Below, piece by piece: positions 1-5,078 of a DNA stretch of 8,391 nt. The DNA comes from an uncultured Bacilli bacterium. GTDB taxonomy: Bacteria; Bacillota_I; Bacilli_A; RF39; UBA660. The notes under the pieces are model-generated. The model had not been told where the DNA came from and made no database searches. It was given only the letters and a program-made list of their open reading frames with translations. The number at the start of each line of letters is the position of its first letter. The stretch's first letter is position 1. The position numbers were made by a program, and so were the translations under genes. Location: positions 1 through 8,391 of the forward strand of contig CANRHY010000032.1 of NCBI GenBank assembly GCA_947630515.1, in the 5' to 3' direction.

Positions 1-135
1 AATATAGTAATGATTAAGGGTGATGGAGAATATATTTATGGCTTGGATGAGATAGGTATTGTTTGTAATGATTGTAAAAAAATATATGGATTTAGTGATG
101 TTAAATATAAACCTAATTGCCCTAAGGAGTTATAA
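1..135 (+). CDS. 3' end of an unknown protein with a CxxC motif (partial)
   Basis: The first reading frame is open from the left edge for 44 codons to a TAA stop, while another forward frame stops almost at once. The tail reads CNDC, then about 14 residues, then NCP, so three cysteines (C22, C25, C40 of the visible part) could be part of a small metal-binding knuckle. A fourth ligand is not visible, unless it lies in the missing part. I do not recognise the family. It runs convergent with the PIN gene, and the hairpin at 227-259 may stop transcripts from both sides. The evidence is only an open frame and the cysteine spacing, so confidence is moderate. Confidence 0.5.
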   Translation, partial: NIVMIKGDGEYIYGLDEIGIVCNDCKKIYGFSDVKYKPNCPKEL

Positions 136-217
136 AATAGTATTAAGTAAAGTATGGATTATGTGAGAAAATATTTGATAAGATGATAATGTTATAGTTA
201 TAATTTTACTAAAGATA

Positions 218-259
218 TTTTAAAATGAAAAGAATTCAGTGTATTACTGAGTTCTTTTC
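218..259 (-). terminator. Hairpin terminator of the PIN/XRE unit, possibly bidirectional
   Basis: Arms 227-240 and 246-259 form a 14-bp stem with one G-T wobble and a 5-nt loop. On the minus strand the stem contains the last codons and the stop codon of the PIN gene and is followed by a T-rich tract. On the plus strand the right arm is also followed by T-rich sequence, so it could end transcripts from the left-edge gene as well. Confidence 0.7.
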
Positions 260-751
260 TAATTCTTTAAGAATATTATCAATATCAGACATAGGAATTC
301 GTGTATTTGGATTTTCTTTTAATGCTTTACATCCATTAATTGCTTCTTTATTAGTAATTATATCTTTATTTTTCATTAATTTAATTATTTTTAAAGTTCT
401 AATTACTTCTATTCCATTTGCTTCACTATAATTTTTAAGTCTTCTATCACCAGTAGCTAAAATAGCATTATTATTTCTAGCAATTATAAAATTAATGATA
501 TCGTATGGAGATAATCCATGAGTTTCCTTTGATATTTTGAAAAGTTCATCGATTTCCTTTGAAGTTGCATTGATAGTTTTAAATTTTTTAATTATATTAA
601 CATTTCCGGTGTTGAAGTTTATTTCATCACATTTAACCATATCACTTATATAAACATTATCTAGTTCAATAAATTTTTCTAAAATATTGGCATTATTAAG
701 ATCTGTTATTATATTAGTATCTGTAATTATTATCTTCTTCGTTATATTCAT
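236..751 (-). CDS. PIN-domain protein, predicted ribonuclease toxin
   Basis: This 171-residue protein has the PIN nuclease pattern. An early Asp follows a hydrophobic strand (IIITDTNII, D11). A second acidic site is near E43, a third lies in LSPYD (D84), and the last is in ATGDRRL (D102). PIN domains are Mg-dependent RNases of the VapC type. After the domain there is a Lys/Asn-rich extension of about 50 residues (from about 120) with no known motif. The gene overlaps the 3' end of the upstream XRE-ImmA gene by 38 bp, so the two are co-transcribed and probably translationally coupled. A GGAG lies 10 nt before the ATG. A short cytoplasmic nuclease next to an XRE regulator suggests a toxin role. 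This is inferred from context, as the RNA target is unknown. Confidence 0.88.
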   Translation of the reverse strand: MNITKKIIITDTNIITDLNNANILEKFIELDNVYISDMVKCDEINFNTGNVNIIKKFKTINATSKEIDELFKISKETHGLSPYDIINFIIARNNNAILATGDRRLKNYSEANGIEVIRTLKIIKLMKNKDIITNKEAINGCKALKENPNTRIPMSDIDNILKELEKNSVIH

Positions 752-1763
752 CTATTGTTATCTCCAATAACTCACATGCTTTGTTTAAAGATATGATGTT
801 GTTTACTTCTAATTTATGAACAAGTCGTTTAAATTGATATGATTTTTCTGGGTCAATAGGATCTGGTTCATGCTTTTTATATCCTTTTGAACTAAATGAA
901 ATGTTATATTTTTTATATAAGTATTCAGATATGATATTTAACTCTTTTAATCTATACAATATAGCGGCCATACTAACTTTGTATTCATTTTTAAAAGCCC
1001 TTAATTCATAAAAACTTATGGTATTTCTTGATATACCAAATTCATTAATTACTGCATCTTTTGGCATTAATAAACTACTTGCAAATTTATTACACATTTT
1101 TTCTTCATTTAAATCTTTATTTTTTACATTTAGAACTAGGTGTCCTAATTCGTGTGCAATAGTAAACCTTTGCCTTTCACCATCAATATTATTTAGCAAA
1201 ACTATTAATGGTACATTTCCTACAACTTCACTAAGCCCATCAAAGTCAGAAAATTTCCCATTTGAATTATCTATTTCAATTATCAATATTCCTATATTTT
1301 CTAATATGTTTATTAAATCTGGGATAGGTTGATTAATCGATAACTTATAATTCTTTCTAAACTCTTCAGCTGCTAGTTCGGCATCTTGCTCATTATTGCA
1401 AGTATATTTTTTAATTTTGTTGTTACTACTTTTTAATTTATTTAATTCTATTACTTCAAGATAATCAGAAACTTTATTTTGTATAATTTCTTTTAATAAT
1501 TCAAGGTTTTCACCTTTAAGTCGCTCTCTTTTTCTAAATGAATTAAATTTCATTTCTGGAACATTATAAGATTTTAATAAATCTAATACTTTAACATTAT
1601 ATGCGTTTGCAAATTCAATAAGTTTTTGTGAATCAGGATGTATTTCACCTTTTTCATATTTTGAAACAGCAGGAGCAGACATGTTTAATAAAAAGCCTGC
1701 TTCTTTTAACGATAAGTTTTTTAATAATCTAATTCTTTTTAAATTTTTTCCAACTTCTTCCAT
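714..1763 (-). CDS. XRE regulator fused to ImmA/IrrE-type metalloprotease
   Basis: The 349-residue protein starts with an XRE/Cro helix-turn-helix (about residues 6-63; SAPAVSKYEKGEIHP is typical of helix 3 and the following turn). A linker leads to an ImmA/IrrE zinc metalloprotease domain with HELGH at 204-208 and a third-ligand Glu at about 221, followed by FASSLLMP. The C-terminal 60 residues resemble the tail common in this family (EPDPIDPEKS, then KACELL). Proteins of this kind repress their own operon and may cleave or sense a partner. Start choice: an ATG 12 nt upstream (1775) would lie only about 5 nt from the predicted transcription start. The ATG at 1763 has GGGTGAT directly before it at proper spacing, so it is preferred. 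The gene overlaps the downstream PIN gene, consistent with an antitoxin/regulator plus toxin pair. Confidence 0.93.
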   Translation of the reverse strand: MEEVGKNLKRIRLLKNLSLKEAGFLLNMSAPAVSKYEKGEIHPDSQKLIEFANAYNVKVLDLLKSYNVPEMKFNSFRKRERLKGENLELLKEIIQNKVSDYLEVIELNKLKSSNNKIKKYTCNNEQDAELAAEEFRKNYKLSINQPIPDLINILENIGILIIEIDNSNGKFSDFDGLSEVVGNVPLIVLLNNIDGERQRFTIAHELGHLVLNVKNKDLNEEKMCNKFASSLLMPKDAVINEFGISRNTISFYELRAFKNEYKVSMAAILYRLKELNIISEYLYKKYNISFSSKGYKKHEPDPIDPEKSYQFKRLVHKLEVNNIISLNKACELLEITIDEYNEEDNNYRY

Positions 1764-1787
1764 TATATCACCCATTTCTTGGTTAAT

Positions 1788-1816
1788 ATTTTATCATAAA
1801 AAAGCAGAAATGTAAA
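1788..1816 (-). promoter_or_regulatory. Promoter of the XRE-ImmA/PIN unit
   Basis: On the minus strand TTTACA (1816-1811) is followed after exactly 17 nt by TAAAAT (1793-1788), a good sigma-A type promoter. The predicted start of transcription is near 1780. This makes the ATG at 1775 nearly leaderless and supports the ATG at 1763. Confidence 0.65.
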
Positions 1817-1824
1817 CTATACAT
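1810..1824. promoter_or_regulatory. Candidate XRE operator (15-bp near-palindrome)
   Basis: The sequence ATGTAAACTATACAT is a palindrome with one mismatched pair around a central base. It covers the -35 box of the minus-strand promoter and ends 1 nt before the -35 box of the divergent plus-strand promoter. The position fits an XRE dimer that represses its own gene and could also affect the divergent operon. Binding is inferred from position and symmetry only. Confidence 0.45.
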
Positions 1825-1825
1825 A

Positions 1826-1854
1826 TTGATTTTTATTAGATTATATGTTAATAT
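1826..1854 (+). promoter_or_regulatory. Divergent plus-strand promoter with extended -10
   Basis: TTGATT (1826-1831), a 17-nt spacer, then TAATAT (1849-1854) preceded by TGT (1846-1848), which gives an extended -10. The predicted start is near 1861, just before the strong hairpin at 1863-1904, so the transcript would begin with that structure. Confidence 0.6.
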
Positions 1855-1862
1855 TTAGATAT

Positions 1863-1904
1863 GAAGGTACAAAAAAACAGTTTGCTGCAACAAACTGTAC
1901 CTTC
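1863..1904 (+). promoter_or_regulatory. Strong bulged hairpin at the 5' end of the leader RNA
   Basis: GAAGGTA (1863-1869) pairs with TACCTTC (1898-1904), and CAGTTTG (1878-1884) pairs with CAAACTG (1891-1897). This gives 14 bp with a 6-nt loop and an 8-nt CAAAAAAA bulge on the left side only. There is no T-tract after it, so it is not a simple terminator. It could stabilise the transcript, bind a protein or belong to a small RNA. As DNA, it is an inverted repeat with an asymmetric insert. Confidence 0.6.
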
Positions 1905-1980
1905 TCATAAAAATGTGAGAATATTGAAGTATTGCATAACTTCTGTAATTATCTTATCATTTATTTAAGATAATTTCAAT
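1902..1980 (+). promoter_or_regulatory. Further hairpins in the leader, partly exclusive
   Basis: Three more stems follow. TTCTCA/TGAGAA (1902-1907 with 1916-1921) competes for three bases with the first hairpin. GAAGT/ACTTC (1926-1930 with 1939-1943) encloses an 8-nt loop. AATTATCTTA/TAAGATAATT (1947-1956 with 1966-1975) is a perfect 10-bp stem. ATTGAA (1923-1928) can also close against TTCAAT (1975-1980), which would give a larger branched fold. These stems are AT-rich except for the first, so only folding or probing would show which are real. The leader before the first gene is about 180 nt, long for a simple untranslated region. Confidence 0.4.
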
Positions 1981-2041
1981 GATATTTTAGAAGTTTATGT
2001 TTGCTAAACAATATTCTGAAGTAAGAAAGGAGGATATTTTG

Positions 2042-2167
2042 ATGGCAAATCGTATTAGAACTTCTAAAAGAGTCGCTAGAAAAGCTAGTAGTCAATTAAG
2101 AAGTAAGAGAACAACTAAAGCAACAAAAAGCGTTGCTGGTAGTGCTTTGAGAAATAGGTGTAAATAA
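2042..2167 (+). CDS. 41-residue Lys/Arg-rich small protein
   Basis: An ATG stands 8 nt behind an excellent AAAGGAGG (2026-2033) and opens a 41-codon frame to TAA. The product has 14 Lys or Arg and no Asp or Glu, and is rich in Ser, Thr and Ala, with the segments SKRVARKASS and KSVAGSAL. There is no signal peptide or membrane segment. The stop codon shares its last A with the start of the next gene (TAATG), so the two are translationally coupled. From memory, small proteins with an 'SK.VA..A' and 'KSVAGSAL' pattern occur in other bacteria without known function, but I could not check this. Nucleic-acid binding is possible from the charge. A ribosomal protein is unlikely given the neighbours. 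The excellent ribosome binding site and the coupling argue that it is a real gene. Confidence 0.8.
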   Translation: MANRIRTSKRVARKASSQLRSKRTTKATKSVAGSALRNRCK

Positions 2168-2478
2168 TGAAAAAAAATAGAACAAAATCTTTAATGGTAT
2201 TCTTTGTAGCATTAGTTTACATCTTTGGATTTAAATATACATTAGATTTAGTTTTTCAAGTATTAAAATTATTAAATAGTGTTTTATTACAATTTACTAA
2301 TACATCTATTTTAACAGTTATGTGCAAACATTATATAGTTTTTTCAATAGTTGGTATTATTCTATGTATAATTGGAACAAGAGTAAAAGAAGGACATCTA
2401 ATGGGAAAAGTTTTATATTTTATTGTTGGATACATTATAGGATTTGTTCTTAATTTACTTGCAAAAATAATTTTTTAA
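2167..2478 (+). CDS. Small membrane protein, three predicted helices
   Basis: The 103-residue protein is highly hydrophobic. A short basic N-terminus (MKKNRTK) is followed by membrane segments at about residues 8-28, 57-71 and 80-102. Between the first two lies an amphipathic stretch (about 29-50). A loop with Arg, Lys, Glu and His (71-78) separates helices two and three. The positive N-terminus suggests it stays in the cytoplasm. The start overlaps the stop of the 41-residue gene (TAATG), and AGGTG inside that gene can serve as ribosome binding site. The last codons run into a purine-rich stretch that holds the ribosome binding site of the next gene. The family is not recognised. Small membrane proteins next to cytosolic partners are often effectors or anchors in defence cassettes, but here that is only a guess. 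Confidence 0.85.
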   Translation: MKKNRTKSLMVFFVALVYIFGFKYTLDLVFQVLKLLNSVLLQFTNTSILTVMCKHYIVFSIVGIILCIIGTRVKEGHLMGKVLYFIVGYIIGFVLNLLAKIIF

Positions 2479-2500
2479 AAAAAAGAAAGGAGGAACAAAA

Positions 2501-2905
2501 ATGTCAGTGATATCTGAAGTTAAAGATACAGTTTTAGATGCTAAAAAAAAGTATAACAAAGAAAAATATATTCAAGTTTTAGAAGAACAAGTAGAGAAAC
2601 TTCAAAAAGAGATAGGACGGTTAAATACAAAAGTTTCTAAATATGAAAACAATGATTTCCTTTTAAATTCAGATCACTTAGAATTATTTGAAATTTTTAG
2701 AAAAAATGACTATAAGTGTTATGAAGATGAAATAAGAGAATATGCTAAAAAAAGTATTGATTTAGAAATTGCTCTTAGTGAACTACTGGAAAATGAATAT
2801 TTTGATTATCCTAATATAGCTGTTATAGGAGATAGAATATGTTTGAATATACCAGAAGATAAAAAAATTAAATTTTTACAAGCATTAAAAAATAGTACTA
2901 ATTAA
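2501..2905 (+). CDS. Coiled-coil protein with C-terminal winged-helix-like region
   Basis: The 134-residue protein starts 7 nt behind AAAGGAGG (2486-2493). Residues about 18-50 are a charged heptad-like helix (YIQVLEEQVEKLQKEIGRL), a probable coiled coil for dimerisation. Residues about 58-133 look like a small helical domain ending in two short strands and a helix (ELFEIFRKN, EIALSELLENEYFD, then IGDRICLNIPEDKK). This is the outline of a winged-helix fold, similar to the C-terminal domains of some phage-defence and regulatory proteins. No family is recognised and no catalytic motif is visible. It is the last full gene of the three-gene operon and is followed by the terminator at 2943-2978. 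It could sense a nucleic acid or protein and act on the membrane protein, but this is inference. Confidence 0.87.
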   Translation: MSVISEVKDTVLDAKKKYNKEKYIQVLEEQVEKLQKEIGRLNTKVSKYENNDFLLNSDHLELFEIFRKNDYKCYEDEIREYAKKSIDLEIALSELLENEYFDYPNIAVIGDRICLNIPEDKKIKFLQALKNSTN

Positions 2906-2943
2906 TGGCTCAAGCTTCAGTAGCTTTAAATAAAAATAATTGA
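2905..2943 (+). CDS. Possible 12-codon ORF coupled by TAATG
   Basis: An ATG shares its A with the stop of the preceding gene (TAATG, the same junction as between the first two genes of this operon). It encodes MAQASVALNKNN and stops at the foot of the terminator hairpin. No good ribosome binding site is visible beyond the possible coupling. It could be a real leaderless microprotein, the remnant of a lost fourth gene, or chance. Confidence 0.25.
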   Translation: MAQASVALNKNN

Positions 2944-2978
2944 AAGAGCTTGTGAACATATCATAAACTCTTTTATTG
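2943..2978 (+). terminator. Intrinsic terminator of the small-protein operon
   Basis: AAAGAG (2943-2948) pairs with CTCTTT (2968-2973), and after one mismatch TTGTGA (2950-2955) pairs with TCATAA (2961-2966) including one G-T wobble, around a 5-nt loop. TTTTATT follows. It ends the three-gene operon before the Fic promoter. Confidence 0.75.
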
Positions 2979-2991
2979 TGAAGAAAATTAG

Positions 2992-3020
2992 TCGAATTTT
3001 ATAAATGGTTATGATATAAT
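2992..3020 (+). promoter_or_regulatory. Promoter of the Fic-restriction-methylase operon
   Basis: A perfect TATAAT (3015-3020) is preceded by TGA (3012-3014), an extended -10. The -35 region at 17 nt (TCGAAT, 2992-2997) matches poorly, as is allowed with an extended -10. The predicted start is near 3027, and AGGAGG (3032-3037) lies right after it, so the untranslated leader is very short. Confidence 0.6.
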
Positions 3021-3044
3021 TGTAAGTAATTAGGAGGTATTTAA

Positions 3045-3827
3045 ATGAGTGAAGAGGATTTGGATTCTAGTAATGTAAAATATACTAAAGAAGAAAAACC
3101 TAAAGGATATATAAAACAACTAGAGTGGGATATGGCTATTGGCCTTCAAGAAGTGGATAATTTAAAAACTTCTAAGTATTTTGAAAAACTTGTAAGTGAT
3201 AATGTAGAAGGAAGTCTTACTATAGAACAAGTAGAAAAAAATTTAAAAGAATATTATATTGAAAAAGAAAAACAAAACAATCTAAATTATAATGAAATGG
3301 AATGTGATTTAGTTTCTACTAGAATTGTAGAATTATTGCAAATTGATAATTTTGAATTATCAGTTGATTATTTAAAATATGTACATAAATACTTATTTCA
3401 AGATATTTATGAATTTGCTGAAGTTGCTTATGGAGACTCAAAAACTTTAAAAGAATCATTAGAGTATGATATATCACTAGATAAAGAAAAAAATTATAAA
3501 GAGATGAGTATTGTTGAAGTAATTAAGAACATAACTAATTTTTCTTCTAATATTTGGCAAGTACATCCATTTAGAGAAGGTAATACTAGAACTACAGCAT
3601 TATTTATTGAAAAGTATTTAATTAGTTTAGGATATAATGTAGATAATACATTATTTAAAGATAAGTCAGTTTATTTTAGAAATGCATTAGTTAGAAGTAA
3701 TTATTTTAATAATTATTTAAATATAAAAGAGGATATAAGTTATTTAATTAAATTTTATGAAAATTTATTATTAGGGAAGAATAATAATTTACATTCGCAA
3801 GATTTAATTGTTAGGGAGTTATTTTAG
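3045..3827 (+). CDS. Fic protein with fused VbhA-like inhibitory N-terminus
   Basis: The 260-residue protein has the Fic signature HPFREGNTR at 174-182 (catalytic H174, E178, N180, R182), so it probably transfers AMP or another nucleotide group to a protein. Residues about 26-72 match the antitoxin VbhA fold (WDMAIGLQEVDNL, then GSLTIEQVE and LKEYY), fused here to the toxin domain instead of encoded separately. Two points are unusual. The inhibitory motif S/T-xxx-E-G/N appears as L-QEV-D-N (34-39), with Asp for Glu and no Ser or Thr. The position of the second motif Arg (canonical GxGRxxR) is Ala. The F-A-E at 124-126 replaces the usual WAG. The gene starts 7 nt behind AGGAGG and is the first of the operon. 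Targets of related VbhT/FicT toxins are DNA gyrase and topoisomerase IV; the target here is unknown. Confidence 0.93.
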   Translation: MSEEDLDSSNVKYTKEEKPKGYIKQLEWDMAIGLQEVDNLKTSKYFEKLVSDNVEGSLTIEQVEKNLKEYYIEKEKQNNLNYNEMECDLVSTRIVELLQIDNFELSVDYLKYVHKYLFQDIYEFAEVAYGDSKTLKESLEYDISLDKEKNYKEMSIVEVIKNITNFSSNIWQVHPFREGNTRTTALFIEKYLISLGYNVDNTLFKDKSVYFRNALVRSNYFNNYLNIKEDISYLIKFYENLLLGKNNNLHSQDLIVRELF

Positions 3828-3838
3828 GAGGTTTCATG
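3825..3838 (+). promoter_or_regulatory. Ribosome binding site overlapping the Fic stop codon
   Basis: The TAG stop of the Fic gene (3825-3827) provides the first bases of AGGAGG (3826-3831), and the next ATG follows after TTTC (3836). The short 4-nt spacer means ribosomes finishing the Fic gene are on the site when the next start is read. Confidence 0.75.
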
Positions 3839-5056
3839 AAGTTAAGTAATGTTAAGGTAGATCAAATATACCATGATTGTATTATTGAGGATTATGGTGA
3901 AATTTTAACGAATAGTGAATTGCAATTTATTATTAAAGGCTTTTTTCAAAATTTAAGTGTTGATAAAAAGGAATATATGTATGGTAAGCACAGAGATAAA
4001 GAATATTGCATTTATTATAAGAATATTAGTTATTTAGGTAATCCGCATCCTAAATTTAAAAAGAGAATTCAAATATCTGAAGAATTTAAAATAATTTATG
4101 AAAAGAATTTAAAAAACAATATTACAACTTTATTAATCGGTGTTTATAAATATAAAGATAATATATTATTATGTGATTTTGATACCAGCACTTATGTTAA
4201 AAGAAAAATGCATAATTCATCGGCTCATGTTTATACTATTGATTTGCTTAATGGTGAAAGAAATGGACTATTTGAAAAAAAAGACATTAGAGGTAATTTG
4301 ATTACAGTATTTAATAAATCGAATGCTATAAATTATTTAGATAAAAAATTATATAATGAAGAAAATACTAAAATTGAAGTGTTTGATACTTTAGATGATT
4401 TCTTTATTCATATGGCAAAAGAATGGTTAGGTATTGAGGCTTATGCCGATATGATTGAACATAATTATAGGAATAAATTTCAACCTGAATGGCCTGGCTT
4501 TTATTTAGAATTTAAATTGGAACAATATTTGATAAATAATAATAAGCAAGATGTTATAACTTTTTATCAAAACAGAAAAAAAGATGAAGTGGATCTTGAT
4601 TTGGAATTTCCACAATTGGGATTTTTTGGAGATTTAAAAGCACATAGTGTTACAAGTAGCGGGATACAAGGAAATGATTATGAAACGATAATGAATTTGT
4701 TAGAGAATCAAAGTATTTATTACATCGTTGCTAATCATGAAACTGAAAAAGATAGTGAACACGATTATACAGTTACAAAATATTGGAATATGGTACAAAA
4801 CAAAGATAATATAATGAGTTATTCTAATAAAATGAAATACAGTGTTAAAATTAAGAGTTATTATATTTTAGAATTAAATAAATATAACAAACAATATTTA
4901 GATGTTTTTAATCAAGGGAAAAATAGTGATGGACGTCCTAGAAATCCAAAAATTAGTATAAGCATGAAAAATTTAAACAATTTTTTAGTACATGTTATTG
5001 ATTTAATGATGAAAATATTGATTAGGGGTAGCTTTTTAAATCAAAATAGTATATAA
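3836..5056 (+). CDS. Probable type II restriction endonuclease, PD-(D/E)xK fold
   Basis: The 406-residue protein lies directly before a cytosine-5 methyltransferase, which points to the endonuclease of the pair. Residues about 248-270 read KKDEVDLDLEFPQLGFFGDLK, consistent with a PD-(D/E)xK core, with D253 or D255 and D266-x-K268. A Glu-rich helix just before (WPGFYLEFKLEQYL, 219-232) suits this fold. The N-terminal half (about 1-150) holds conserved-looking stretches (NPHPKFKKRIQI, HNSSAHVYTIDL) that may read the DNA site. I do not recognise a named family or recognition sequence. Stop of the Fic gene and AGGAGG overlap, and the ATG follows 4 nt later, so the two are tightly coupled. Cutting activity is inferred from the motif and context. 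Confidence 0.78.
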   Translation: MKLSNVKVDQIYHDCIIEDYGEILTNSELQFIIKGFFQNLSVDKKEYMYGKHRDKEYCIYYKNISYLGNPHPKFKKRIQISEEFKIIYEKNLKNNITTLLIGVYKYKDNILLCDFDTSTYVKRKMHNSSAHVYTIDLLNGERNGLFEKKDIRGNLITVFNKSNAINYLDKKLYNEENTKIEVFDTLDDFFIHMAKEWLGIEAYADMIEHNYRNKFQPEWPGFYLEFKLEQYLINNNKQDVITFYQNRKKDEVDLDLEFPQLGFFGDLKAHSVTSSGIQGNDYETIMNLLENQSIYYIVANHETEKDSEHDYTVTKYWNMVQNKDNIMSYSNKMKYSVKIKSYYILELNKYNKQYLDVFNQGKNSDGRPRNPKISISMKNLNNFLVHVIDLMMKILIRGSFLNQNSI

Positions 5057-5078
5057 TTTATATTTATGGAGGTATAAT

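Noticed and set aside
225..431. Plus-strand open frame of 68 codons
   Set aside because: It lies within the PIN gene on the other strand and begins inside the terminator hairpin, with no ribosome binding site.
1018..1332. Plus-strand open frame of 104 codons
   Set aside because: It is the complement of the XRE-ImmA gene, including its HELGH region, and has no upstream ribosome binding site or recognisable domain.
1863..1904. The strong inverted repeat as an attachment site or transposon end
   Set aside because: No integrase or transposase and no second copy are in the window, and the position right after a promoter fits an RNA leader better.
4981..4986. Possible frameshift at a T6 run near the end of the endonuclease gene
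   Set aside because: The other frames end within a few codons and give no better C-terminus, so the annotated frame is kept.
5052..5057. TATAAT at the end of the endonuclease gene as a separate methyltransferase promoter
   Set aside because: No -35 box at 15-19 nt and no extended -10. AT-rich sequence gives TATAAT by chance. A weak promoter cannot be excluded.
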